Assembly: GCF_036785885.1 (NCBI RefSeq)
Contig: NC_092320.1
Span: 24,615,557 to 24,679,556 of the forward strand
Length of the DNA stretch: 64,000 bases
Direction: 5' to 3'
From: Coffea arabica
Taxonomy: Eukaryota; Streptophyta; Magnoliopsida; Gentianales; Rubiaceae
Positions 1 through 13,200 of the stretch are shown here, piece by piece. The notes beneath the pieces are model-generated. The model was given only the letters and a program-made list of their open reading frames with translations, ran no database searches and was not told where the DNA came from. Made by a program: the position numbers and the translations under genes. Positions within the stretch are counted from its first letter, which is position 1. Every line of letters begins with the position of its first letter.

Positions 1-405
1 TCCTTGCTCTTTTTCTTATCCTTTGTTTTCTCATCCATATGACGAGCATTATCACTTCCTCCGCTGCTGCCCTTGTTAGAATCAAGAGCAAGTTCTGCCA
101 AAAATGCTTCTCTGGCGGCATCAGATTTCTCTGTGGCATCTTTCTCCGCAAGATCCTCCAAGTGAGCCTGGAAAAAGGGAACATAAAGAAAGGCAACAAG
201 ACAAAGCCATCAAAATTAAAAAATGAGCAAAAGCATAAGATGAGTCAACTAGAATGTAAGAAAGTCCAAAACAAACCCGCATATATGACTTCACTAGGGG
301 TACTAAGATTGCCCGGTAATCAAAAGCAGATGCAGGCTCAAGTTTAGCTTCCAACTGTTGCATCGCAGCTATTACTCGCATAATTCTTGCATCAATTTTA
401 CTGAG
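1..405 (-). CDS. Partial UCH-related (DUF627/DUF629-type) protein, two exons
   Basis: Two minus-strand exons are visible, 277-405 and 1-167, the second running off the left edge. They are joined by a GT-AG intron at 168-276 with the frame kept at the boundary. The first encodes a segment beginning LSKIDARIMRVIAAMQQLE and ending VKSYMR. The second starts AHLEDLAEKDATEKSDAARE, continues into FLAELALDS and ends in a lysine-rich tract. From memory of the family, this matches a conserved interior segment of plant inactive ubiquitin C-terminal hydrolase-related proteins. No further upstream exon is recognisable between 406 and the next gene at 1292, so the gene is probably 5'-truncated, or its upstream exons are too diverged to see. 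Function cannot be judged from this fragment. A coiled-coil protein of another family is the main alternative. Confidence 0.55.
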
Positions 406-1291
406 CTGCATTTACAGAAAGTAAGGATAATTAGCATAGTAGTACAATTCACATGTAGGAAAAGGATCAATCAATGAGTAAAGGACCAACCACAACAGAC
501 ACATGTTCTTTTTGTCTAGATATCGCAACTTCTACACAGGAGTCAACCTGATGCAGATAATCCCTCGTTCTCCCACTTTTTTTCTTTTTTTTTTTTTCCG
601 GATACGATAGACCTACATGTTATTCTATGCTATGGGGGAAGGGGAGGGGAAGGGGGACCTGAAGAGACTCAAGGGAAACCAGTGGGGACTAAACCATCAC
701 CGGTCCAAACGAGAGCACTACGCACCCGTTTGGAACCACTTTTAAAGTGGCTGGCCACATATAGTGGTAGATGGTGGAAAGCAAGGTTCGAATTCTTGAC
801 CTTCCATCCCACCAAGGCTTACGAGCCTTACTTGACTTAGCACTTACTTTAGTTTTGAACCGAGAAGAACTGTAAGGAAAACAAACGACTTATTTGTGCC
901 AATAACAATGCCCTTTGTTACCATTTCTGCAAGGTTTGTACAACAAACTCATCAAGGGATGAGCAATATGATCCGTGCAATGTCTGACGTTTTGGTTACT
1001 TCCAAGTTGCATTCTGGATTTGATGCTTATATCAAATGATTGGTTTTGAACTCATTTCCTGAGCAGTTGCAATGAAAGCACCTTAATGGTCAAATCAAAA
1101 TTTCTCTTGTTTCAGCTCATTGTTTTCCATGTACATTGGAGAACAGATCCAAACTTAAAATTGGTAGGGAATATAAATAGGATACATTGTGAAGAAGGAT
1201 CAATTGTTGCCATGAAAAAGTTAAAATTTGGATTAATGCAACATATAACTGAAACTGAAGTTCTTCCACGTCTCTAACAATCAGAACATCT
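406..1291. other. Intergenic or intronic spacer without recognisable gene
   Basis: I see no coding exon here on either strand. The stretch contains a T-rich tract near 578-598 and a G-rich tract near 630-656. A short tRNA-box-B-like motif (GGTTCGAATTC) at 785-795 alone is not enough to call a SINE. The only open frame of note (1086-1277, plus strand) has no family resemblance. Confidence 0.5.
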
Positions 1292-4200
1292 TCAACCTTC
1301 AGATTTCCTTTTCTTATTCGATTTTTTTTGCTCAGGATGTTCTAATGATCTAGAAGAGACATCAGCTCTATGTTCTTTTCCTGAATCTTGGACAGAATGG
1401 TCAATCGACCTACCTGGCTCATCCACATGTCTTCTCAATGGACTCTTTGATGCATCCCCGGACCCAGAACTTCTGTTTCTTGGAGTACGTATAGAGGAAG
1501 TATAGCCACTCACAGCCCCTAAACTTCTTGTCCTTGTACTTTGCATAGGAGTTGTATAACGATGCGCTGAACTTGTCAAGGAAGCAGTAGACCTTTGCAC
1601 TATTTATTTAATGGCTAACCCACCAGATTTCAGTTCACTGGGCTCCGGATAATGCAGTAGAGAAACAAGCCGTGAGATCTTCCCAGCTGTTACCACATAT
1701 AAGTCATAATCAAGTGTTGCGTCATTGAAAACAATAACAGCATCGAGCTACATTTCATTCACACAAAAATCTGGAGTGAGATCTTTGATTCTCTAGCTTT
1801 AAATAAACCATTTGAGCAAAACCATAATTGGATTTGTTGTTTTAGTTTTACATGGTTCTGCTAGCAATACCTATTTCGTCAAACTTCACAGAAACTTTTG
1901 CATGCAACAAGGCCCGTGATATTATAAATCCATAGAGTAATTTAGGACATGCTTTTGTTAATATAGACTCAAACTCAACATCTTAAATAGGTAACCGGAA
2001 TAGGTTTCTATATCTTCACTTTCCCTGTTTCAACAACTCAAATTACTCATAACTTGCTTTGACCGTAATATTTTTTTGGCCAACCAATGTTCAACTTAGA
2101 ACCTACTCCAATTATGGGAGCTTGATGGATATTTCTCCAGAAACTTCTCTCCTAAAAGAGCTGCATTTGGATATAAAAAGCATGCACTTTACAATGATTG
2201 TCAATTTATTATTTTTCTCAGATAAAATATAAATGCCACTCGTGACTCAACCAATAACAACAATAATAGAAGCCATTGCATGTTAAATACACAGATAATT
2301 ACCGATTCTGGACTCTGATGTTGATGACAGGAATACAGTCGCTTCTGGCTCCTGTGACTTGAAACTTACCACTTCATACGATTTTCCTATGACAATATTG
2401 ACATAAAACAATGCCATCCATCATTATCGTTGACATAATCTTGGATTTCAACAAATTTAGAAACCACTTTTGCACAAAACCACCAAATGCAGGAAACAAT
2501 GGAATAACATAGAAGTGATCAGTGACATAGCAGTACCAGATGAACCCTCAAAACTACCCAGATGTCCATCATGGTGAAGCATCAAAGACACTTGCTGTCC
2601 ATGCAAATCAGGAGCCTGGAACAACCAAAAGCATGATAATGTAACACGTAAAACAAACAACAACAGCACTAACAAAATTTAGGCTTCATATTACTAGACT
2701 GACTTCTCTTCTGCAATAACCAGCAATCACGATCAAATTCACCAAATTATGAATGGCAAAGCATCCTCTATTGTACAATCTTTCAAAATTTTCAAATTTT
2801 ACTCGAGTTGATTAAAGTCAAGAAAGATTAACAGAATATTAACTGAAAATTAATTTCTAAAAAGGGTTAATCACATTTTATCCCCTTAAAAAATACCCCA
2901 TTTCTCAGTTTACCCCCTAATTTTTAATTTTGCTCACTTAACCTTTGCATTATTTTGACTTTTCATTAACCTTATTTTCCTTTCTTTTATTTCTTTTTCT
3001 CTTTCTTCTTTATTTAATTCTTCCCCTTTCCCACAAAAATCTTCATCTTAATGATTGAAATTTAAAAAGAGGAATTGCAAAGATCTATCTTGTCCTTAAA
3101 TGATTAAAAAAATATTCAACTCACTTTCCTAAAATACAATTTTTTTAGCCTTTCAATTCTTTTAATTTTGGGTTTTCCTCTTTCCTTTCTACACAACTAC
3201 AAAAGGCACCTTTAGTCACACACTTAATATGATATTTTCCTAAAAGTGTCACAACAGCAAATTAATGTAACATGTAGTAAGGAACGTCATTAAAGTGACA
3301 AAGAAAATGACGAGTACGACATCGTATCACCCTAACTTATCCAAATAGAAGTAAAAAATGAAAAACAAAAGCAGGAAAGAGAATGGCGCTACACTTCAGC
3401 GCCATTTTTTTGGGGGAAATATTCTAACTACTCCAATGAATCCAATGTACTTTACTCTTTTTTCATCCCAGTGCTCTCTCCTAAAACCCTCAATCAAATA
3501 AACTCTTTGTAAAAAACCTAAATCCTTCACCCCTCTCACCACCGAATCCCTTGTTTCTTTCTCTTTCTTCCACCCAATTTTTAACTCTCTCCAATTTGAA
3601 GACAAACAGGTAAACCTTTAAGAAGGTAGCATAATCAACAACAGCATGGAGTTTGAACGGGAATTGGTATTTGGGTTTTTAGCAATAGTGGAGCTACGGT
3701 GTTCATTGAAAATCGCCATCTGAAGGAAGATTACTACCAGGTAACCTATACATTTTCAACAAAATTGATAGCTTTTTTTATTACTTTATTTCTTCTCCGG
3801 GAACGCATGGGAAATGGGGTAGGAGCAAGGTGGGTGACGGAGGGTTAAGGATTTGGGGAAGACGAAATGGAAGGAAGAGTAGATGTGGATGGGAATCCGA
3901 TAAAGCCGATGACAATTTGCATGATTGGCCTCTCGCCTTGAAGAATTCTTTCGCCTTTCGTCTGATAACCAGCAAAACAGAGACCACCTAATGGGGTTCT
4001 CCATTTCGTTACCTCCCTTTTGTTTCGAAATTTTTTGATCCTTCAACTCATTGAAATTAGAAAAAAAAAAAGCAATTAATTGAGAGATTGATCTATGCTG
4101 AAGAGGCTCAAAGTAAACTATACACACTCTTCGTGCTCTCCGCCACTTCGTTCCTTTCCCAATTTTCCTACCTTCTCTTCCTCTCTTCAGATCCATTTTT

Positions 4201-7200
4201 CTCTCTTGATCCAGCCATGGCCTCAATTACAGGATCCTTCACCTCCCTCTCTTGCTCACTCATGCCTAACCAGGCAGTCAACAGGGTCTCTAAATTGGGC
4301 TCGGTGTCGCTCTCTATCAGTGGAAAAAGTTTCCCTTCTCTACGCGTGCAGCCAGCTCGCTTCCATGCGTCCTGCGCTGCCAAACCAGAGACAGTGGACA
4401 AAGTATGTAAGATTGTGAGGAAGCAGTTGGCGCTGCCTGATGAATCTAAAGTTGCTGGACATTCAAACTTTGCATCTTTGGGTGCTGATTCTCTTGACAC
4501 TGTTGAGATTGTCATGGGGCTTGAGGAGGAGTTCAGCATTAGTGTGGAAGAAGAAAGTGCTCAGAACATTGCGACTGTTCAAGATGCGGCTGATCTGATT
4601 GAGAAGCTTATCGAGAACAAGGGTGCTTAAATTTTTGAGCTGCAAATTGCACAAATAGATTTTGATGTAGGATTGTCATTGTAGCTGCATCTTCGTAAAA
4701 TCTTTATTGTCACCTTCACCTGGTTTTATGAAGAGCCATGCGTACCTTCACATTTTAGGTTTATTTATTTCCTCCAAAAGGAAACTGCATTGCCTGTTCC
4801 TTTTCAGACGCATTATAATTGGGAATCCACTCCATAAGATGTATTTTTGTTTCGGAAAAAAAAAAAGATCTGTGCCGAGTAAATGTTTTTTTCTTTTTTT
4901 GAGTACTGACATCTCTTCTGCTTAATGCATACCACAACTATACGGGATCATGTTGTATCATTTTGTTCTGCCTCTTCAGGCTTCATTTTCATAATATAAT
5001 ATTCTTTTTGTGACTAAAAAAAAGTGGTTACTAAGTCAAGCTTATTCCATCAATGCAGTTTCAAGTTTGTAGCGGCCATCATCTTCGATTCCATCTAGCG
5101 AGCACGGATCATTGATCCCCTTTCCACTTTGAGCAAATTGGAGTTGTTGGTAACCAAAATTATACATTAAGTTTCTGCTACTCTTAGGTTACCAATACAT
5201 TAAAGTTCATGACAGTTATTTTCAATTGGGTAGAACTTCTATTGCTGATTAGTTTGATTGCTAATATTTTGTCAAAGTTCTCTATCTCAAATTGATATTG
5301 GCTACATTATTGGACTAATTTTGAATTCCGTAGACTGTTATTCTTTTGTGCCTACCATCTTGTTTTATAGTTTGTGTGTTACAATATGGAATTGAACTTT
5401 TGCTGTCTTTCCTTTTGATATTATTCTGTTTTGATACTTTTGGATTAGTTCTTATTACTCAAATGTCTAGAACACTTGGATATGTGAACATTTTGTTCTG
5501 AAATGTCTAGAACACTTGGATTGGTGCTAACATTCTGTTTTGATACTTTTGGTATCTTTACTTTAGAAGATATTCCGTGAGTGATTTGTGTCTTCTATTA
5601 ATCTCATTGAAATTAGTTTTCTTATCTAAGTAAATATTTTATGCAAAAATCAGTAATAGTTTAGGTAGAACTATCTTGTAGATGCTAATGAAGCTTTCTT
5701 TCTTTTTTTTTTTTTTTATAATTAGAATCTATGTGAACATGGATAAAAGATGGATGAGTATGTCACGATTAAGTGATGAGTATAAAGTTGGTTTAGAAAA
5801 TTTTCTTGATTTTGCATTTACGAATGGAAGTATAGGGGAGATGATTTTATGCCCATGCATTAGGTGTGGGAATGGGGTATTTGTCACGAGAGAGCAGGCC
5901 AAATCACACTTGATATGGAAAGGATTTATTAAGGGATATACTCAATGGTTAGCTCATGGAGAGCTATCTTCGAATTTGCATCATACATCTTCACATGGCT
6001 CATCAAATGAAGTTCCACCACTCAATCCCATAGATGATATGCAGGGGTTGTTACAAGATGCAGTAGGAGTTCTAAACCAGAACCTAGATGTGGGAGAAAG
6101 ATTAGAAACAGAACAGCCGAATATTGAGGCAGAAAAATTCTACAATTTAATAAATGATTCGAAGAAGCCCCTTTATCCAGATTGCCCGCAATTCTCTAAA
6201 CTATCTTTTCTGGTCCGCTTGTTACATATTAAATGTCTCAGCAAAATGCCCGATTCTGTATTTAATACACTTCTTGATTTGTTGAGGCAAGCACTCCCAG
6301 AAGGTGTAAATCTACCAAATTCTTATTATGAAGCAAAAAAAATAATGAAAGAACTAGGACTTGGATACGAAAAATATGATGCATGTCCTAATGATTGCAC
6401 ATTGTATTGGGGAAAAGATGAATCAAAGATAAAATGTGACACTTGTAAGCATCTACGGTGGGAAGGAACAAAGGATGATCCTACTGGTGAAAAAAGAAAG
6501 GTTCCCCACAAGGTTTTGTGGCACTTTCCACTTAAGATTGCAGCGTCTGTTCATGTCATCTAAAACAACATCTTTCATGAAATGGCATGTCGAGGGTCGT
6601 ACTAAGGATGGTCGCATGAGACATCCTGCAGATACTCCGATTTGGCAATCATTTGATTACCAAAATCCCGAATTTGCAAAAGATTCTCGTAATATCATAT
6701 TGGGTTTAGCTTTTGATGGATTTAATCCATTTAAATCTATGAATGTGAACCATAGTACATGGCCGGTAGTACTGATGCCTTATAATTTGCCACCATGGAT
6801 GTGCATGAAACAACCATACTTTATGTTGTCACTACTCATTCCTGGCCCATGTGCACCTGGGAATAACATTGATGTTTACCTTCAAGCTCTTATAGCTGAG
6901 TTGAAGGAATTGTGGGATGTAGGTATGACTACTTATGATGCATCATCAAAGGAAAATTTTCAAATGCATCCTGCTTTACTTTGGACCATTAGTGATTTTC
7001 CTGGTTATGCTAATTTATCTAGTTGGAGTACTAAAGGTTATTTAGCATGTCCAGTATGTCATAAGCACACCGTTTCACACCATTTAAGACATGGTTCAAA
7101 ACAATGTTACATGGGTCATCGGCGATTTCTGGAAAAGGAGCATCCATATCGAAAAGATAAACGTCACTTTGATAGAAAGGAAGAACATGGAGTTGCACCA

Positions 7201-10200
7201 GCTCGCTTGACAGGTGATATGATCTAGGAGGAGTTGAGGTCTTATAAAATCAAATTTGGGAAGGCAGTCAATGATAACCCTGAATTACCCTTTAACTGGA
7301 AGAAACAAAGCATTTTTTTTTACTTGCCATATTGGAAGAACAATTTGTTACGTTATGGTCTTGATGTCATGCATATTGAAAAAAATGTATGTGAGACAAT
7401 AGTTAGAACATTATTGAATGTGGATAGCAAGTATGATAACCTTGGTGCACGACGTGATTTGGAAGAAATGGGCATATGAGCAGGTCTTCATCCTATTACA
7501 GATGAGTTTGGGAGAGCATACTTGCCTCCAGCATGTTTCTATTTGGATAAGAAGGAGAACGAGTTATTCTGTAAAATTCTGAAAAAGGTTAAAGTACCAG
7601 ACGCTTATTCAGCCACAATTTCAAAGTCCGTGCATTTGAAACCTCCCAAACTAACCGGACTTAAGAGTCATGACAATCACATATTATTGCAGCAACTATT
7701 ACCACTATGTTATAGAAAACTTCTTCCAAAATCGGTGCGGTCTCCGTTGATAAAGTTGTCCAAATACTTTAGAGATTTATGTTGTAAAACTTTTTGTCCT
7801 CGGGAACTGCTTCGTATGGAAAAGGAAATTGCTGTTGTACTATGCCAGTTAGAGCGCGTGTTTCCACCGTCTTTTTTTGTTATAATGGTGCATTTGACCA
7901 CTCATTTAGCAACCGAAGCAAGGATAGCTAGTCCAGTACATTATCGTTGGATGTATCCGATTGAAAGGTAACTTTTATAACTTTATAATTTCTATTTTAT
8001 TGCTATGTGAGTATCATTATTAATCACTTACTACATTTGTAATTTTCTTAGGTACCTATGCACTTTGAAAAATTATGTCCGAAATAGAAGTCGGCCTGAA
8101 GGTTCAATTGCAGAGGGGTATCTAGTTGATAAGTGCTTGACATTTTGCTCTCTCTACTTATCTAATGAAGTGACAACTAAGTTCAATCGATCAAGTAGAA
8201 ATGAAGATGGAGGTGAAAGTTCAACTGAAGGACTTGAGATTTTTTCTATACAAGGTCGGCCATTAGGAAAAGGAAATTCAGTTGCAATGGATGATGAAAC
8301 CATAAAAAAGGCACATCAATATGTGATATTCAATTGTGAAGCCATGGATCCATATATCAAGTAAGTAATTGTAATCTATACTTGTTTTATAAAACTAATC
8401 ATCTTTTAATAATGATAGATGTATATAGACAACTATGTTGATTGACTATTATAATTGATGAAGCCAACATCGTAAATTGGTTGAAGAGCAGCATTTGCGT
8501 AGTTCAAAACATGAAAAGGAACGGATTCATAGCGAGACATTTGCAAATTGGTTTGACAACCATGTGAGTTAATATACAAAGTATCACTGTACTTTTAGCT
8601 GTCCAAATTTTGTACAATTATTTTATTAATTTACTTTTTTATTTTGCATAGGTGGATGATTTTCTACCCGAGAATGAAGTTATCTCAAAAGATTTGAGAT
8701 TATTGGCCAAAGGTCCAAATGTTGTGGGTTCGAAGTATGAGAGATACATTGTGAATGGTTTTAGATTTCATACAAAATATTTGGAGAGCAAAAGAAAAAA
8801 TCAGAATAGTGGGGTGATTGTTACTGCAATAACATCAAGTTTCGCAAGCACCAAGGATATGAATCTGGTTTCAAGTGACTTGGCCTATTATGGTGTCTTA
8901 AAGGATATTCTGGAATTGGACTATGGTGGAGGTCGAAGAGTGGTTTTGTTTGACTGTGATTGGGTCTCTAAGGGGAAACGATTGAAACAAGATGATGATG
9001 GGTTTACACTTGTGAATTTTATGAATGTGAAGCGCCACCATGAACCCTTCGTTCTTGCATCTCAAGTGAAACAAGTATTTTACGTGGAGGATCCTTTGGA
9101 TAAGGGGTGGAATGTTGTTATTCCAACTATACCACGAGATGATTTGAAGATGGATCCCATAGATGTTGAGATGTACTTGCAAAGTCAGCCTTCAAGTAGT
9201 CATCAAAGAGATACATTTGATGATATTAATTGGGTTCGAGAAGGTGTCATAGGAGAAATAGTTGATACTACTAGAGTGGCATTTAGTTCCAAGGAATGAT
9301 CTTTTGGTATCTTATATAAATTAAATGAATGTTATCTTTTGATTTTGCTTTAATGTCCAGTTAATTTGGTTGCTTTTTATGTATTGAATTGTGGTGTATC
9401 TACATGCTTAAATTTTTTATGCTTTGCTGTTTATTACATGTTAATATGCTATTAGCCGTACACTTTCTGTTATGAATTTAAAATTGTAGTTGTACAAATA
9501 TGGCGAGAACAATAGGAGGAAAAAGCTATCGAGGATCAAGGAGCTTTCAATTGCGTGATGAAGATCCTGAAAATTTGGAAAATGAGGAAGGCACTGGTAT
9601 GTTATTAATTACTAATTACTTAATATTTCAGTTAGATATAATCTATAACAATAGTTTCTATTTCATAAGATATGTCATAATTGTCTATTATACTTGCAGG
9701 TGGTGGTTCTGATGATGATCAAGAGCCTAAGAAAACTTGGGGACCAATTTATATGAGACACATTTGGGGTAGACATGGTACTGAGAACCGAATTAAAGTG
9801 AAATTCAATACACTTGGTGAGCCAGTTGGTACAAATAGAAGCAAATTCAATGAATTTTTGGGAGCATTGGCAAGAATTGGATAATATGCACCAATTGACA
9901 TTGATAGTTGGCGTAAAGTTCCCAAGTCTTTAAAGAATGACATGATAGATGTAGTAAAAGTAACCATTTCTTGAACCTACTACATTAGTTGAATGCTTGT
10001 TCTCTTTTAATTGAGTGTTCAATATTACAGGAAATATTTGATCTCCCTGTTGGCATAAAAGAACGAGTTAAGCAATCAGTAGGAAAGAAATGGAGAAGTT
10101 GGAAGCATGCTCTCAAGAAAACTTATTTCAATCCAAATGAGTCAATTGAAAGTCAAGTGCTTAAAAGACCAAAACGAGTTCTTCCACAGCAATGGAGAAA

Positions 10201-13200
10201 TATTTTGACTAAATGGCTTTCCGAAGAGTCAAAGGTATGAAATGCTCTCATAGTCGTGATCATTTTTTCTGTTTGCCTATACTTAACTATTTTTTGTTAT
10301 GTTTAACTATGTAGAGAATATCTGCAACAAATAAGGAGCACCGAGAGAAGAAAAAGATGAATCATAGTACAGGGAAAAAGCCATTTGCTCAAGTTCGAGT
10401 AGAAAAGGTATAATATATAAATTGGTAACAACATCTAATTTTTCATTTTGATATATTCTTGGGATGTACTATTATATGTAGGAAAAAGAGGTTGGGCATT
10501 CTCTCTCTAGAGTAGATATGTTCATCATATGCTACACTAATTCTAATGGAGTGCCATCTAGTTATGAAGTTGGGGAAAAATGGTATGTTGTTGCTGCTTA
10601 TTTACTTCATTCATAACAGGCTTTTTCTGTTACAATAAGAACGAGAATGTAGTAACTTTGAATTGTTAAATTTAGGAGGAGATGAAAAGCTTAAAAAATC
10701 AACTTCCAGAAGGAGAAGAAGATAGTGTGGGTAGGAATGACGTGTATGCAAAAGTAATGGGTGAAGAAAGGAGTGGAAGAGTTCATACATATGGTTTAGG
10801 AGTTACACAATCTGATTTGTGGGGCGATATACCAAGTCGTTCAACATGTTTTCGCTTGGTTATGGAACAAAGCGCTGCAATGTCAAAAATAGAGCGAAGA
10901 ATTCATCAACTAGAATCAATTCAACAAGGAAAATCACAAGGACAAATTTGTCCATCTTCGCAAAGACATACTTCACAGTCATCAAATGCTATTTCTCGGC
11001 CAATAAAAGTAATAAACAGTTCAATTATGACCTTCTTTAGATGCTGCGTTCACAAATGGTTTTCATGAACATGTTTGTAATTGCTATATGTTAATTGTTG
11101 AGATTCTTGTTTTGGATATCATTATTGATTGTAATGGACTGCACTTTGGTTTTGGTGTTTGTTGTGGCTGTCATTTTGGGTTGGTTCTTGTGGTACTGTG
11201 TATTGAATATCTGTTCAAGACTTGCTCTTTTATATGTGATTATATGTTTTATAAAATTTGTTTTCAAGGTTGGGGATAAAGTTACAATAAGAAGCATGGT
11301 TGATTCGTCCAAAATTTGTGCTGTTGGAGTGGTTAGAAATTTGGATCCAACTGCTGAAGTTGGTGACATACCTTTGGGATCACATTGGTGTGAAGTTCAT
11401 GTGAATGTGCCTGTGGAGAATGATGAAGAGCTAATGAGACCATACCATAATTTTCTCAAGATTGAAGATGCAATTGGAGTAGCTATTGCTTGGCCAATAA
11501 ATCTGGTAATCTTTTTATCTTATCTTTATCATTTGGTTAACTTAGTTTTTATTTATTTTCTAACATTAAAACTGTAAAAGAAGAGCTGTAGATGTGATTG
11601 TAACTTCTATTTCTTAGTTTATGACACTTGTAGGTGATTCTTGAAGAAAACTCAAGGATCGTCCTTGGGTCAAATGGCTATTTTTTGAAGACATTGTCAA
11701 TGCGTTTTTTGTTGAATTCTTGTTGAACTATTGCTTCTTTGATATGTATTGGCAATGCTACTGTAATACTCATAACTTTTGAAAAATCTCTGAATTGACA
11801 TGTAATTTGTTGACATAGCAGCAATGTTAGTTGCTTGGATGTAGTACTTTTGCACCATTTTGGCTACTTGTATTGCAGTAATTACTATGAAAATGTAAAT
11901 CGCCTTGGTTTTCCTTTATAAGGTGGTAGTAATAACTTTATTAGTCCAAAAATTAGAATCTATATTGTGTAGGCGGGATGAAATGTGATTCTGCTTTTGG
12001 GTATAAAACCTCGGATGGGATACAGGGCTAATGCAATATGATGTATTGACACTTAAAAGTGTCACCACTTCGAGTTTTGCGGTTCATAATATTCACAAAA
12101 TTTCATGTTAACAAGGAGAAATTTCCAAATTTGTGATGAATTTTAAAAAAATTCTACAAAACGGGTGATTTTGGTGAGGGAATCCGTCGGAGGGTCTTCG
12201 CATTTGCGGAATGCGAGCTCAGAGCTCAAGTATAAGTAAAATTTTTGTGCTTATTTTTTTTCGGAGGCAGAGATTTTTTTGTATTAAAACAAAATGTTTA
12301 AAGATCTCGCATTCGCGTTCGCATTCCTTAAAAAAAAATTTTTTTCGGAGGTCAATAGAGCTCCCACACTAAGTATAATTTAATTTTTTTTGCTTTTTTT
12401 TGGGAGTTAGAGAATTTTTTCCAGAAAATAGTAAGAGCTAAATGCGAGCTTCTAAATGTTTTTTTAAAAAATTTTTTCAAATAGCTCGCATTTGATAAAT
12501 TTGACCTCCAAAAATTGTATTTAATTTTTTGTTAGATTTCGCATTTATAAGTATGACTTTCAGAAAATTAAATTCAAACTTGCTAGAAAAAAAATTAAAA
12601 TGAAATTTACGAGCTCCAAAAAAAAATGTAAAATTAAATGTAAATGTTGTTTGTTTTGTAGAATTTGCTTTTACTAAAATGCTGTCGGTAGTAAAATCTT
12701 ATTTTAAAATCTCTACTAAAATCTTATATTTCGGAGAAATGTTAGAGAAATTTTATTCAAAAATCTGTAATTAGCAGAGGAATAAATTTTTTTTATTTTA
12801 AAACTTGCACATGCCTAAAGTCATCAAATATGTGCTCTAAAAAAAATCATATTCATAATAATCTTTTTAATATAATTTACTATACATGCATATTTCTTTT
12901 ATATTAAAAAAAATTGGTAATTGTACGGTTGAAAATACGTTATTTTATTATAATACATTTAAATGGTGGAAAAAGTACACATGCATAGTTCTTTCTATTT
13001 CATAGATCAATGTAAAAATAGAATGAAATTGTTAACATGTAAGGTGTTGACTATATGTTATGAATAAAATACTAACTTTTTTTCCTTTTTTATCAAATAA
13101 TTTTTTTTTATCAAATTCTAATTTTCCTTTATTATTAATGAATCGTATTTATTTGTTGACACCGATGAATATTAGTTATAAGAATCTAATAATTAATAGT

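Noticed and set aside
785..795. tRNA box-B-like motif GGTTCGAATTC suggesting a SINE or tRNA
   Set aside because: There is no convincing A box at the right spacing, no cloverleaf, and no target duplication was found.
4095..4418. Overlapping open frames around the ACP gene in other frames and on the other strand
   Set aside because: They show no family resemblance, while the ACP frame matches the family over its whole length.
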